This document shows, in pieces, positions 41,952 to 50,040 of a stretch of DNA of 64,000 nt (its first letter is position 1; each line of letters begins with the position of its first letter). The stretch is from assembly GCF_030410045.1 (NCBI RefSeq), contig NZ_JAUFRA010000005.1, positions 434,001 to 498,000 on the forward strand. The letters are read 5' to 3'. This DNA is from Marivivens donghaensis. GTDB taxonomy: Bacteria; Pseudomonadota; Alphaproteobacteria; Rhodobacterales; Rhodobacteraceae. Both the position numbers and the translations under genes were made by a program. A model generated the notes under the pieces. That model was not told where the DNA came from, made no database searches, and was given only the letters and a program-made list of their open reading frames with translations.

Positions 41952-43165
41952 GACGACACCATGTGGTTTTGCAGCGTCTTGCAGTACCAGTCCACGAACT
42001 GGTTCACGCCGCCTTCTTGGGCCTTGCTGTAGGGACCGGGTTTATAGCCAGGAGATTGGACGCCACGCTGGTTTTCTTCAACGATTTGGCGGTCCTCATC
42101 GTTGGTGTGAATCCAAACTTCGGTCAGGCGGTTCAGATCGTAATCCACGCCTTCGACCGCATCCTTGTGAACGAGCCACGTCGTCGTGACTTCGGTCCGA
42201 TCTGGGCCGAGCGGCATGACGCGGAAGGTCAGCACCTGATCCGACAGGAAGTGGTTCCACGAGTTCGGATAGTGGAAATAGAGACAGCTGCCTGCATCAT
42301 CAAAGGGCACTGTACCAATACGTTTAGACACCGCAGCCTTACCGTCCATCGTGTAGCTGACGGTATCGCGCAGGAACGGAATACGGACAAAACGCCATGT
42401 TTCGGTCGGGTCGATCACATAGCGCGCAGGGAAGTTCGCGGCCTCACATTTTTCAATATGCTCGCGGCCCATGTTACTGGTCGTCGCATCATCCGCACCA
42501 ACGAGGTTCGGATCATCAGGGAAGGTCACACAGAGCGACGGGTGGTTCGACGCGCAGTGGTAGCACTCGCGGTTGTTTTCCATCACCAGCTTCCAATTCG
42601 CCTCTTCGACGATGGTGGACTGGTAGGCGACCTTGAGGTTGGCCACGTCGTGAGGGCCGAGATAACGGGCAGCTTGATCCGCGAGGTCACCGCTGTCAGG
42701 CGCAACGGCGGCGAGGCAGATGTAGATCAGCCCCTGCACTTCGCGACAGTGAACGACACCGAGGCCGTGCTCTTTGGGATTAAAATCATCGCCCATTTCA
42801 CGCGCCCAGAGAAGCGATCCGTCGAGGTCATAGGTCCACTGGTGATAGGGGCAAACGAGTTTAGCAGAGGTGCCTTTGGTCGCCGAACAAATGCGGCTGC
42901 CACGGTGACGGCAGGAGTTGTGGAACGCACGCGCGACACCATCAGCGCCCCGCACCACGATGATCGACGCATCGCCCAAGGTGACGGTCACATAGTTGCC
43001 AGCGGCAGGCAGTTCCGCAGCGCTCGCCGCGAAAATCCATTCGCGGTGCCACAGGTCGCGCATGTCGGCGTCATAGGCCGCTTGGGACAAATAAAGCCCC
43101 TGCGGCAGCGAATGCCACGGTTTACGGGACAGGAGGAGAGAGAGGACATCACTGTTCGAATGCAT
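41948..43165 (-). CDS. Rieske oxygenase alpha subunit (betaine demethylase type)
   Basis: 405 residues from the ATG at 43165 (MHSNSDVLSLLLSRKPWHSL); an ATG at 43192 would add nine residues and cannot be excluded. The Rieske cluster ligands are Cys85/His87 (NSCRHRGSRIC) and Cys105/His108 (LVCPYHQW). The mononuclear iron site is in NNRECYHCASNHPSLC (about residues 185-200). It resembles GbcA/HpbB-type oxygenases, which demethylate glycine betaine or proline betaine with loss of formaldehyde. The proC and N-methylproline demethylase-like neighbours favour proline betaine (stachydrine), but glycine or carnitine-like betaines are possible. Confidence 0.87.
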   Translation of the reverse strand: MHSNSDVLSLLLSRKPWHSLPQGLYLSQAAYDADMRDLWHREWIFAASAAELPAAGNYVTVTLGDASIIVVRGADGVARAFHNSCRHRGSRICSATKGTSAKLVCPYHQWTYDLDGSLLWAREMGDDFNPKEHGLGVVHCREVQGLIYICLAAVAPDSGDLADQAARYLGPHDVANLKVAYQSTIVEEANWKLVMENNRECYHCASNHPSLCVTFPDDPNLVGADDATTSNMGREHIEKCEAANFPARYVIDPTETWRFVRIPFLRDTVSYTMDGKAAVSKRIGTVPFDDAGSCLYFHYPNSWNHFLSDQVLTFRVMPLGPDRTEVTTTWLVHKDAVEGVDYDLNRLTEVWIHTNDEDRQIVEENQRGVQSPGYKPGPYSKAQEGGVNQFVDWYCKTLQNHMVSS

Positions 43166-43247
43166 CGGTCGGTCTTTCGTTGAATCAGCCATACAGAACC
43201 GCAAAACGCAGGTCTCTCGCAATCGCAAAAAACCTATCATTGACTTA

Positions 43248-43258
43248 CTTGAATTAAG
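43248..43258. promoter_or_regulatory. Quasi-palindrome CTTGAATTAAG between Rieske and LysR genes
   Basis: A near-palindromic 11-base AT-rich element in the 129-base divergent spacer, 36 bases before the LysR start. Compatible with a LysR T-N11-A box; weak evidence. Confidence 0.3.
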
Positions 43259-43294
43259 CCATAAAGGTTTTTGCGTTCACCTCAGGATTACCCC

Positions 43295-44176
43295 ATGCCA
43301 GCTCGTTATCGTTCGCTCCCCTCTCTCACCGCGATTGCCAGTTTTGAGGCTGCCGCGCGGTGTGCCAGTTTCAAAAAGGCCGCCGATGATTTGAACGTCA
43401 CCCCCGCCGCGATCAGCCATCAGGTCAAATCGCTCGAGGCCGAACTGGGGTTTCAGGTATTCAACCGTTATCACCGTGGTGTCGAATTGAACGAGGCAGG
43501 CGCGTTTCTCTATGTCGCAATCCAGCGCGGTTTTAGCGAAATATCCAGCGCAATCGAACAGTTACAGCTTCGCGCGGATGACGACGCGGTGACAATCGAG
43601 GCGACGACGGCGGTCTCTGCGTTCTTTCTCACCCCGCGTTTGACACGGTTTTGGGCGCACCGCGGACACATCCCCGTGTCGCAAAACGTCACCGATTTGC
43701 CGGGGACGTCGCCCACCAGTGACCTGTGCATTTTCTACGGTGAGGATGCCCCGAATTCTGGCGATTGCCGCCTCTTGTTCCGTGACCGTATTTCTATTCT
43801 TGCCTCACCAGAGTTCGCAGCGCGTTTTTCTGCCCAAAATTTGACCGATTTGACTAAGATGCCTTTGATCCACCTGACAGCGTCAGATGCGCGATGGACG
43901 GGCTGGCAGAGCTTCCTCGAAATGCTAGGGGTGACGATTGATCTGGGTCCGTCACACTACGTGAACAACTACGCCATTGCGCTTCAAGCCGCCCAAGACG
44001 GCGTTGGTGCGGTGCTGGGATGGGAAACGCTGACACGCGGGCTGATCTCATCGGGTTCGCTGGTCAAACTCTTTCCCGACAGCATTGAGGCGCCGCATGG
44101 GTTCTATATCACCGCTCGAAAAAACGCCCCTGCGCGGGCGATTGAGTTGCGAGATTGGCTACTGGCTGCGGCCTGA
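43295..44176 (+). CDS. LysR-family regulator (GcvA-like) of the betaine locus
   Basis: 293 residues from the ATG at 43295 (AGGA 7 bases upstream), matching the family start MPARYRSLPSLTAIASFEAA. The helix-turn-helix is CASFKKAADDLNVTPAAISH then QVKSLEAELGFQVFNR (about residues 20-58), with the GcvA-like VTPAAISHQVK recognition helix. The divergent position beside the Rieske oxygenase operon suggests it activates that operon when the betaine is present (inference). Confidence 0.9.
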   Translation: MPARYRSLPSLTAIASFEAAARCASFKKAADDLNVTPAAISHQVKSLEAELGFQVFNRYHRGVELNEAGAFLYVAIQRGFSEISSAIEQLQLRADDDAVTIEATTAVSAFFLTPRLTRFWAHRGHIPVSQNVTDLPGTSPTSDLCIFYGEDAPNSGDCRLLFRDRISILASPEFAARFSAQNLTDLTKMPLIHLTASDARWTGWQSFLEMLGVTIDLGPSHYVNNYAIALQAAQDGVGAVLGWETLTRGLISSGSLVKLFPDSIEAPHGFYITARKNAPARAIELRDWLLAAA

Positions 44177-44281
44177 ATTGCGATTATCAAACCCAAGCTA
44201 CGAAACCTTATCGTCAAATCGCTGTGGTGCGTCGCGCCAAAGTTAGGTTGAGTGGGGTCGATCTATAAGGTTCGGATTATC

Positions 44282-45115
44282 ATGACAAAATCTCGATACT
44301 ACTCCCCGACGGGCGGGCTGCCGCCGCAGACACAGTTGCTCACGGATCGCGCTGTGTTCAAAGACGCCTATGCCGTCATTCCCAAAGGCACGATGAGCGA
44401 TATCGTGACCAGCTACCTGCCGTTTTGGGACAAGTCCCGTTTTTGGGTTCTGGCGCGCCCGCTGTCTGGATTTGCAGAGACGTTTTCGCAATACATCGCT
44501 GAGGTTGCTGAGGGCGGCGGTTCGGATCGCCCAGAGACGGAGACGGGCGTTGAGGCTGTTCTCTTTGTCGTGGCGGGTGAAATGACGCTCACGCTGAACG
44601 GTGAAACCCATGTGTTGGCTGAGGGCGGATATGCCTTCCTCCCGCCAGATGCGACATGGTCCCTGCGCAATACCAAAGCTGCACCACTACGGTTCCATTG
44701 GCTGCGCAAACGGTATCAAGCGATTGACGGGCTGGACATGCCGCCCGCCTTTGTCACGAACGAAGCGGACGTGGCCCCGAATGCGATGCCCGACACGGAT
44801 GGCAAATGGGCGACGACGCGGTTCGTTGATCCGACCGACCTGCGCCATGACATGCATGTGAACATCGTGACCTTCCAACCCGGTGGCGTAATCCCATTTG
44901 CGGAAACGCATGTGATGGAACACGGGCTTTATGTGCTTGAAGGCAAAGCCGTCTACCGTCTCAACGATGATTGGGTCGAGGTCGAGGCTGGCGATTTCAT
45001 GTGGCTTCGGTCGTTCTGCCCGCAAGCCTGTTACGCGGGGGGACCGGGGCCGTTCCGATACCTTCTCTACAAGGACGTGAACCGCCACATGCCCTTTGCA
45101 CCACTGGCCCGATAA
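44282..45115 (+). CDS. allE: (S)-ureidoglycine aminohydrolase
   Basis: 277 residues from the ATG at 44282. Two cupin domains are visible: the first around ETGVEAVLFVVAGEMTLTLN and FLPPDATWSLRN (about residues 85-135), the second with HDMHVNIVTFQPGGVIPFAE then THVMEHGLYVLEG (about 195-225), containing the metal ligands in the E-T-H-x-x-E-H pattern. AllE releases ammonia from (S)-ureidoglycine to give ureidoglycolate. It lies beside the ureide operon on the opposite strand. Confidence 0.9.
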   Translation: MTKSRYYSPTGGLPPQTQLLTDRAVFKDAYAVIPKGTMSDIVTSYLPFWDKSRFWVLARPLSGFAETFSQYIAEVAEGGGSDRPETETGVEAVLFVVAGEMTLTLNGETHVLAEGGYAFLPPDATWSLRNTKAAPLRFHWLRKRYQAIDGLDMPPAFVTNEADVAPNAMPDTDGKWATTRFVDPTDLRHDMHVNIVTFQPGGVIPFAETHVMEHGLYVLEGKAVYRLNDDWVEVEAGDFMWLRSFCPQACYAGGPGPFRYLLYKDVNRHMPFAPLAR

Positions 45116-45118
45116 ACG

Positions 45119-45148
45119 AAAAGCCCCAGAGTTTCCTCTGGGGCTTTT
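45119..45148. terminator. Bidirectional terminator between allE and the nucleobase permease gene
   Basis: A 13-base perfect stem, AAAAGCCCCAGAG (45119-45131) and CTCTGGGGCTTTT (45136-45148), with loop TTTC. T-runs on both strands serve both convergent genes. Confidence 0.9.
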
Positions 45149-45194
45149 GCTTTGTCATATGCCCTGCCCCGCCACTGCGGAGCAGGGTTTTTGA

Positions 45195-46592
45195 TTACTT
45201 CTTGGACCCCGACATGCCACCCGACACTTCATCAGTCGCTTCGACTGAGAGGTGCGCAGGCAGGATGAGGTTCAGAACAATCGCGATCAGGGCCGCAGGC
45301 AGGATGCCCGAAGTTGCCAAGATCTTGATCGTGCCCGGCAGATACTGCAGCGCATCAGGCTCGAGCTGGAGGCCCAGACCCAGCGACAGAGCGATCGCAA
45401 AGATCACCATGTTGCGGGAGTTCCATTCAACGTCCGACAGCATCGAAATACCCGAAGCCACGACCATGCCGAACATGACGATCACACCGCCGCCCAGAAC
45501 TTCGATCGGAACGGTCGAGATGATCGCGCCAACTTTGGGGACCAGACCACAGATGATCAGGAACACAGCGCCAAGGGTCACAACGTGGCGGCTCATGACG
45601 CCCGTGATTGCGATCAGGCCAACGTTCTGGCTGAACGAGGTGTTCGGCAGTGCGCCAAAGAGGCCAGACACAGCAGTGCCCAGACCGTCTGCATAGGTCG
45701 CGCCTGCGATCTCTTTGTCAGTCGCTTCGCGGCCAGCGCCACCTTTGGTGATACCAGACACGTCACCCACGGTTTCAACAGCCGACACGAACGCCATTGC
45801 GCAGAAGCCGATGATCGACGCCGCGGTGAATTCCATGCCAAAGTGGAACGGGTTCGGCAGCGAGAAGGTCGCAGCGCGCCCCACGTTACCAAAGCTCACC
45901 ATGCCCATCGCATAGGCAACAACGTAGCCAGCGATCAGACCGATCAGAACGGCAGAGATCGACATCATGCCGCGGGTAAAGAACTTTAGACCAAGCGTGA
46001 CAACGATCACCGTGCCAGCGACCAGCCAGTTCGCGCCAGAGCCATATTCAGGCGTGCCAATCGCAGGAACACCGCCTGCCGCATACTGGATACCGACTTT
46101 GACCAGAGCGAGACCGATCATCATAACCACAAGGCCAGTCACCAGCGGCGGCAGAGCAAAGCGGATCTTACCAATGACCGTGCCGAGGAGTGCGTGGAAC
46201 AGACCGCCCACGAAAATACCGCCCATCAGGACAGCGATAGCATCAACGCCCTTGCCCGCAACGAGCGGGATCATAATCGGAATAAAAGCAAAGGATGTGC
46301 CCTGAACGATAGGCAAACGTGCGCCGACGGGACCGAAACCAATGGTTTGGAACAATGTCGCAATGCCCGCAAAGAACATCGACATCTGAATCATGTAGAC
46401 CATTTGCGGGAAATCAGGCGAGTTCGACCCAAAGCCGAAACCAGCCGCGCCACAAACGATGATCGCAGGGGTGACGTTCGAGACGAACATCGCCAAAACG
46501 TGTTGGATACCGAGCGGGATCGCTTGGCCTAATGGAGGTGTATAATTTGGGTCCTTTAGCTGTGCAGCTGTCCCAAGTGACGTATCAGCCAT
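45195..46592 (-). CDS. NCS2-family purine permease (uracil/xanthine/urate type)
   Basis: 465 residues with about 12-14 hydrophobic segments. PPLGQAIPLGIQHVLAMFVS is the NCS2 entry sequence; QTIGFGPVGARLPIVQGTSF contains the TM3 Q/H-rich motif, AMAFVSAVETVGDVSGITKG carries the substrate-binding Glu, and NTSFSQNVGLIAITGVMSRH is the conserved TM10 motif with the Gln-Asn pair. The ureide context points to xanthine, urate or a related purine as substrate. It is the third gene of the operon puuE/uraD, allA, permease. Confidence 0.92.
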   Translation of the reverse strand: MADTSLGTAAQLKDPNYTPPLGQAIPLGIQHVLAMFVSNVTPAIIVCGAAGFGFGSNSPDFPQMVYMIQMSMFFAGIATLFQTIGFGPVGARLPIVQGTSFAFIPIMIPLVAGKGVDAIAVLMGGIFVGGLFHALLGTVIGKIRFALPPLVTGLVVMMIGLALVKVGIQYAAGGVPAIGTPEYGSGANWLVAGTVIVVTLGLKFFTRGMMSISAVLIGLIAGYVVAYAMGMVSFGNVGRAATFSLPNPFHFGMEFTAASIIGFCAMAFVSAVETVGDVSGITKGGAGREATDKEIAGATYADGLGTAVSGLFGALPNTSFSQNVGLIAITGVMSRHVVTLGAVFLIICGLVPKVGAIISTVPIEVLGGGVIVMFGMVVASGISMLSDVEWNSRNMVIFAIALSLGLGLQLEPDALQYLPGTIKILATSGILPAALIAIVLNLILPAHLSVEATDEVSGGMSGSKK

Positions 46593-46644
46593 AGTGTTAC
46601 TCCCTTTTGACTGTTGTTAGTCGCCCCCATTCTGCGGGGAGCGT

Positions 46645-47133
46645 TTATTGTGGGACGTCAATAATCACTGGCTCTTTGAACCAGTGTTCCACCAGATTAT
46701 TGCCGTCCCCAATTCGGTCGATCACGATGTATTGGCCATCGCGATCCAGTGGCGTGAGGACCCCATGCCATGTGTTTTTATGTAGGTTGATCGATTGCCC
46801 CGGCTGGCTGATGAAAGCCTCAATCGGGCCAGGAGTTTCGCCCGCCGCCGCAACCACAACAATCATCGGAACGCCCGAGATCGGCACAAAGGCCTGACTA
46901 CCCAATGGGTGACGTTCAACCAATGCGACCGTCATCGGCAGGCTACGCGCCTTTGCGTCAAAGAGGCTGATGCCCGCGCGACCCTCGCCGAAATCGACGT
47001 TTGCGCGGTCGTGGTGACGCCCGCACATGCCCTGATTGATGATCATGTCAGGGGCGCCCGAAACTTCGATCACGTCACCATAAGGCGCAAAGGCTTCGGC
47101 GGTGAGGGGTTTGGGCGTCACGTTAACTGTCAT
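46645..47133 (-). CDS. allA: Ureidoglycolate lyase
   Basis: 162 residues, standard for AllA. Family blocks are LTAEAFAPYGDVIE, GRAGISLFDAKARSLPMTVA, LVERHPLGSQAFVPISGVPM and the cupin-like INLHKNTWHGVLTPL. It splits ureidoglycolate into glyoxylate and urea, the last ureide step. The start overlaps the stop of the puuE-uraD gene by four bases. Confidence 0.93.
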   Translation of the reverse strand: MTVNVTPKPLTAEAFAPYGDVIEVSGAPDMIINQGMCGRHHDRANVDFGEGRAGISLFDAKARSLPMTVALVERHPLGSQAFVPISGVPMIVVVAAAGETPGPIEAFISQPGQSINLHKNTWHGVLTPLDRDGQYIVIDRIGDGNNLVEHWFKEPVIIDVPQ

Positions 47134-48545
47134 GCGAAGAGATCCTGCAAACGGAACTCTGCGATGCGTTCGACCTGTCGGCAGGCCTCTGCAAACTCGG
47201 TCGCGCGGTCGTTGTTGATCCGACGTTTGAACGCAGCTAGGATCGATGCCTTATCGTGGTCGCGCACGGCGATGATAAAGGGGAACCCGTGTTTTGCGAC
47301 GTAGTCCGTGTTCAACGCGGTAAAGGTTTCGCGCTCCTCATCGGTGAGCATATTCAGACCCGCGCTGGCCTGTTCTGATGTGCTCTCTGCGGTGAGACGA
47401 CCAGCCGCCGCCAGTTTCCCAGCCAGATCAGGGTGCGCCAATAGAACGCCCAGACGTTCATCCTCGGTTGCGGAACGGAACATACGGCATAGCGCGTTGT
47501 GAACGCCTGCAGCACAGTCATGCGCGGGGCCCAGTTCCAACTCGAACGCACGTTCGGCAATCCAAGCGGAATGTTCAAAGATGCCACCATAAAGGCTGAC
47601 AAAACGGTCTTTGGTCATCTGGCTCGGTCGTTCGATCCGTTTGTGCGGATGATGCGTCGCCCAATGCTCTGCGATCTCGATGCGGCGCGGGCACCAGACA
47701 TCGCTATGTGCCTGAATATGGTCGATGAATTTCTTGAGGCCCGCGATTTTACCGGGACGGCCAACCAGACGGCAATGCAGCCCGACGGACATCATTTTCG
47801 GCGCGCCAGCCTCGCCTTCGGCATAGAGCGTATCGAAGGCATCGATCAGGTAGTCGCCAAAGTCCTGCCCTGTGACCCACCCCGGTGCACCCGCAAACCG
47901 CATGTCGTTTGCTTCGAGCGTATAGGGGATGATCAGCTGATCGCGGTCGCCGCATTCCATCCAATGCGGCAGGTCGTCGTCATAGGTATCGCTGATGTAG
48001 TCGAACCCACCCTCTTCGGCGACGAGGGCAACGGTGTTCATCGAGCAACGGCCCGTGTACCAACCGCGCGGGCGTTCGCCGACGACCTCGGTGTGAAGAC
48101 GGACGGCCTCAGCGATCGCTGCGCGTTCCTCGTCCTCGGGCATGTCTTTGTGTTCAACCCACTTGAGCCCGTGGCTCGCGATTTCCCAGCCTGCGGACTT
48201 CATCGCGGCAACCTGTTCAGGGTTGCGGGCCAAGGCAGATGCCACGCCGTAGATCGTCACGGGAATATCTGCGCCCGTAAACAAGCGATGCAGACGCCAA
48301 AACCCAGCGCGGGCGCCGTATTCGTAGATCGACTCCATGTTCCAATGACGCTGACCTGCCCACGGCGCAGCACCCGGAATATCGGACAAGAACCCCTCAG
48401 AGCCCGCATCCCCATGGAGCAAGCAGTTCTCACCGCCTTCTTCGTAGTTCAGAACAAATTGCACAGCCACTTTGGCCCCGTTGGGCCAGTTCGCATTGGG
48501 GGCCTGCGGCCCGTATCCGCGCATGTTGCGAGTATATCGACGCAA
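47130..48545 (-). CDS. puuE: Bifunctional allantoinase PuuE / OHCU decarboxylase UraD fusion
   Basis: 471 residues. The N-terminal 300 residues are a polysaccharide-deacetylase-type allantoinase (VQFVLNYEEGGENCLLHGDA, EIASHGLKWVEHKDM, GRCSMNTVALVAEEGG, MMSVGLHCRLVGRPG). After a linker the C-terminal 165 residues are UraD (MTKDRFVSLYGGIFEHSAWI then AERAF, LLAHPDLAGK, HGFPFIIAVR). UraD decarboxylates OHCU to S-allantoin, and PuuE opens allantoin to allantoate, so the fusion links consecutive steps. The best start is TTG at 48545, seven bases after AGGAG; the ATG at 48524 would cut off the conserved RRYTRNMRGYG beginning. Confidence 0.92.
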   Translation of the reverse strand: MRRYTRNMRGYGPQAPNANWPNGAKVAVQFVLNYEEGGENCLLHGDAGSEGFLSDIPGAAPWAGQRHWNMESIYEYGARAGFWRLHRLFTGADIPVTIYGVASALARNPEQVAAMKSAGWEIASHGLKWVEHKDMPEDEERAAIAEAVRLHTEVVGERPRGWYTGRCSMNTVALVAEEGGFDYISDTYDDDLPHWMECGDRDQLIIPYTLEANDMRFAGAPGWVTGQDFGDYLIDAFDTLYAEGEAGAPKMMSVGLHCRLVGRPGKIAGLKKFIDHIQAHSDVWCPRRIEIAEHWATHHPHKRIERPSQMTKDRFVSLYGGIFEHSAWIAERAFELELGPAHDCAAGVHNALCRMFRSATEDERLGVLLAHPDLAGKLAAAGRLTAESTSEQASAGLNMLTDEERETFTALNTDYVAKHGFPFIIAVRDHDKASILAAFKRRINNDRATEFAEACRQVERIAEFRLQDLFA

Positions 48546-48552
48546 TTGAATT

Positions 48553-48557
48553 CTCCT
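48553..48557 (-). promoter_or_regulatory. Shine-Dalgarno AGGAG that fixes the TTG start of puuE-uraD
   Basis: AGGAG on the minus strand at 48557-48553, seven bases from TTG at 48545. No comparable site stands before the ATG at 48524, so translation most likely begins at TTG. Confidence 0.65.
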
Positions 48558-48588
48558 GCAGTTCGCAACACTGTATTCTGAGAGCCAG

Positions 48589-48601
48589 TGAAACGGTTTC
48601 A
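48589..48601. promoter_or_regulatory. Inverted repeat TGAAAC-G-GTTTCA in the puuE/uraH spacer
   Basis: A perfect 6-1-6 palindrome in the 138-base divergent spacer between puuE-uraD and uraH. A TGAAAC half site recurs near 48648. Candidate operator of the ureide regulon; the LysR encoded at 49034-49939 is one possible binder, although the compact palindrome looks more like a LacI or GntR site. Confidence 0.45.
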
Positions 48602-48683
48602 ATTTAATCTTGAAAGTCCTTATTGCTGCTCAGGTATCGCTTCATTCTGAAACTGCGGCAAAAAAGGGCAAAAGGAGACTGAA

Positions 48684-49037
48684 ATGTCTGGATATTTGAC
48701 TACTCACGTTTTGGACACGGCGCGTGGCTGCCCTGCGCAGGGTCTAAAGATTGACCTCTATCGGATTGAAAACGAAACCCGCACGCACATCCGTAGCCTC
48801 TCGACAAACGCGGATGGCCGCACCGATGAACAGATCCTGCCCGCAGCCGAATTTGCGACGGGCGTTTATGAGTTGGTGTTCCACGCGGGCGACTACCTCG
48901 ATGCTTGCGGCACCCCACCTGAAACCCCACGGTTTCTGGATGTGATCCCGCTGCAGTTCGGCATGTCAGAGGCATCGCACTACCACGTGCCGCTGCTTCT
49001 CTCGCCCTTCGGGTATTCGACCTATCGCGGCAGCTAA
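48684..49037 (+). CDS. uraH: 5-hydroxyisourate hydrolase (transthyretin-like)
   Basis: 117 residues. The N-terminal LTTHVLDTARGCPAQGLKID and the C-terminal YHVPLLLSPFGYSTYRGS (ending in the diagnostic YRGS) identify UraH/HIUase, with active-site His in THVLD and Arg/His in the C-terminal strand. It hydrolyses 5-hydroxyisourate, the PuuD product, to OHCU for UraD. AAAGGAGA precedes the ATG. It ends in a 4-base convergent overlap with the LysR gene. Confidence 0.95.
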   Translation: MSGYLTTHVLDTARGCPAQGLKIDLYRIENETRTHIRSLSTNADGRTDEQILPAAEFATGVYELVFHAGDYLDACGTPPETPRFLDVIPLQFGMSEASHYHVPLLLSPFGYSTYRGS

Positions 49038-49939
49038 ACCGATAGCTGTTCGTCGATCCGTTTGACCATAAAATCTATAAAAACCCGTGCCTTGGGGTCT
49101 TGCCGTCTGCGGTGCATGAACAGGCATCCCATCTGAATGGGCACGGGTGGTTCGTCTGGCAGCACAGGCACCAGACGCCCAGATTCGAGGTGCTCTGATA
49201 TCTCGAACACCGATTTCAGAATGATCCCCTGCCCATCCAAGGCCCAATTGGTCAGCACGTCACCGTGGTCGGTCTCAAACGGCCCCGACACGGGGACACG
49301 ACGCACACCCTCTGGACCTTGCAAAGGCCAGCGAAACTCTGGCGCGCCGGGGTAGCGCAGGTTCAAACAATCATGAGCATCGGTGCAGAGTTCCGCACTC
49401 GATGTCGGATAGCCCCGCCGCGCGAGGTAATCAGGCGACGCGCAGAGCACCCTCTGGCAGTCGGTGATTTTGCGAATGCGGAGGTTGCTGTCCTCGGGAT
49501 TGCCAAGGAAAAACAACACATCAAGCCCTTCCTCGGCCATATCCAACTTGCGGTCGGACAGACGCAGGCGAATATCCACAAGCGGGTTTTGCGCCCGAAA
49601 ATCAGGCAACGCGGGCGCGATGACCCGCTGACCCAGCCCGAGCGGTGCAGCGACATAGAGCGTTCCGCGTAATGTGCTTGTCGCGGTGCTAATGTCGGCT
49701 TCGGCCATATCGACGGCCTCAATGATGCGGCAGGCCCCTTCATAAAACATCCGCCCCTGTTCAGTCGCAGCGAGCTTGCGGGTCGTGCGCTGGAAGAGCC
49801 GTGTGTTAAGGTGTTCTTCTAACTGCGAGATTCGAGATGATGCAACCGCAGCAGAAATGCGTAAATCTCGTGCAGCCGCCGACATATTTTCAAGTTCATA
49901 GACCCGAATGAAGGTTCTGATATTGTCGAGGTAAGCCAC
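49034..49939 (-). CDS. LysR-family regulator of the urate/ureide region
   Basis: 301 residues from the GTG at 49939, since the family typically starts xAYLDNIRTFIRVYE; the frame stays open to 50002 but adds unconserved residues. Helix-turn-helix: NMSAAARDLRISAAVASSRI then SQLEEHLNTRLFQRTTR (about residues 18-54). It is divergent from puuD over about 100 bases, so it probably controls puuD and perhaps the rest of the pathway, with urate or an intermediate as signal (inference). Confidence 0.88.
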   Translation of the reverse strand: MAYLDNIRTFIRVYELENMSAAARDLRISAAVASSRISQLEEHLNTRLFQRTTRKLAATEQGRMFYEGACRIIEAVDMAEADISTATSTLRGTLYVAAPLGLGQRVIAPALPDFRAQNPLVDIRLRLSDRKLDMAEEGLDVLFFLGNPEDSNLRIRKITDCQRVLCASPDYLARRGYPTSSAELCTDAHDCLNLRYPGAPEFRWPLQGPEGVRRVPVSGPFETDHGDVLTNWALDGQGIILKSVFEISEHLESGRLVPVLPDEPPVPIQMGCLFMHRRRQDPKARVFIDFMVKRIDEQLSV

Positions 49940-50040
49940 GTGATATTTCCGTATTTCTTGAAGCTGCCTTGGAATTTTCAAGAATACTCGAAAAGCTATC
50001 ACTGGACTAGACTCTTCGCAAAGACAGGAGATGGGGAAAT

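Noticed and set aside
41963..43183. A 406-codon open frame antisense to the Rieske oxygenase gene
   Set aside because: No recognisable protein features; the sense strand has the Rieske and iron motifs.
47499..48581. A 360-codon open frame antisense to puuE-uraD
   Set aside because: Shadow frame; the sense gene is a well-supported fusion enzyme.
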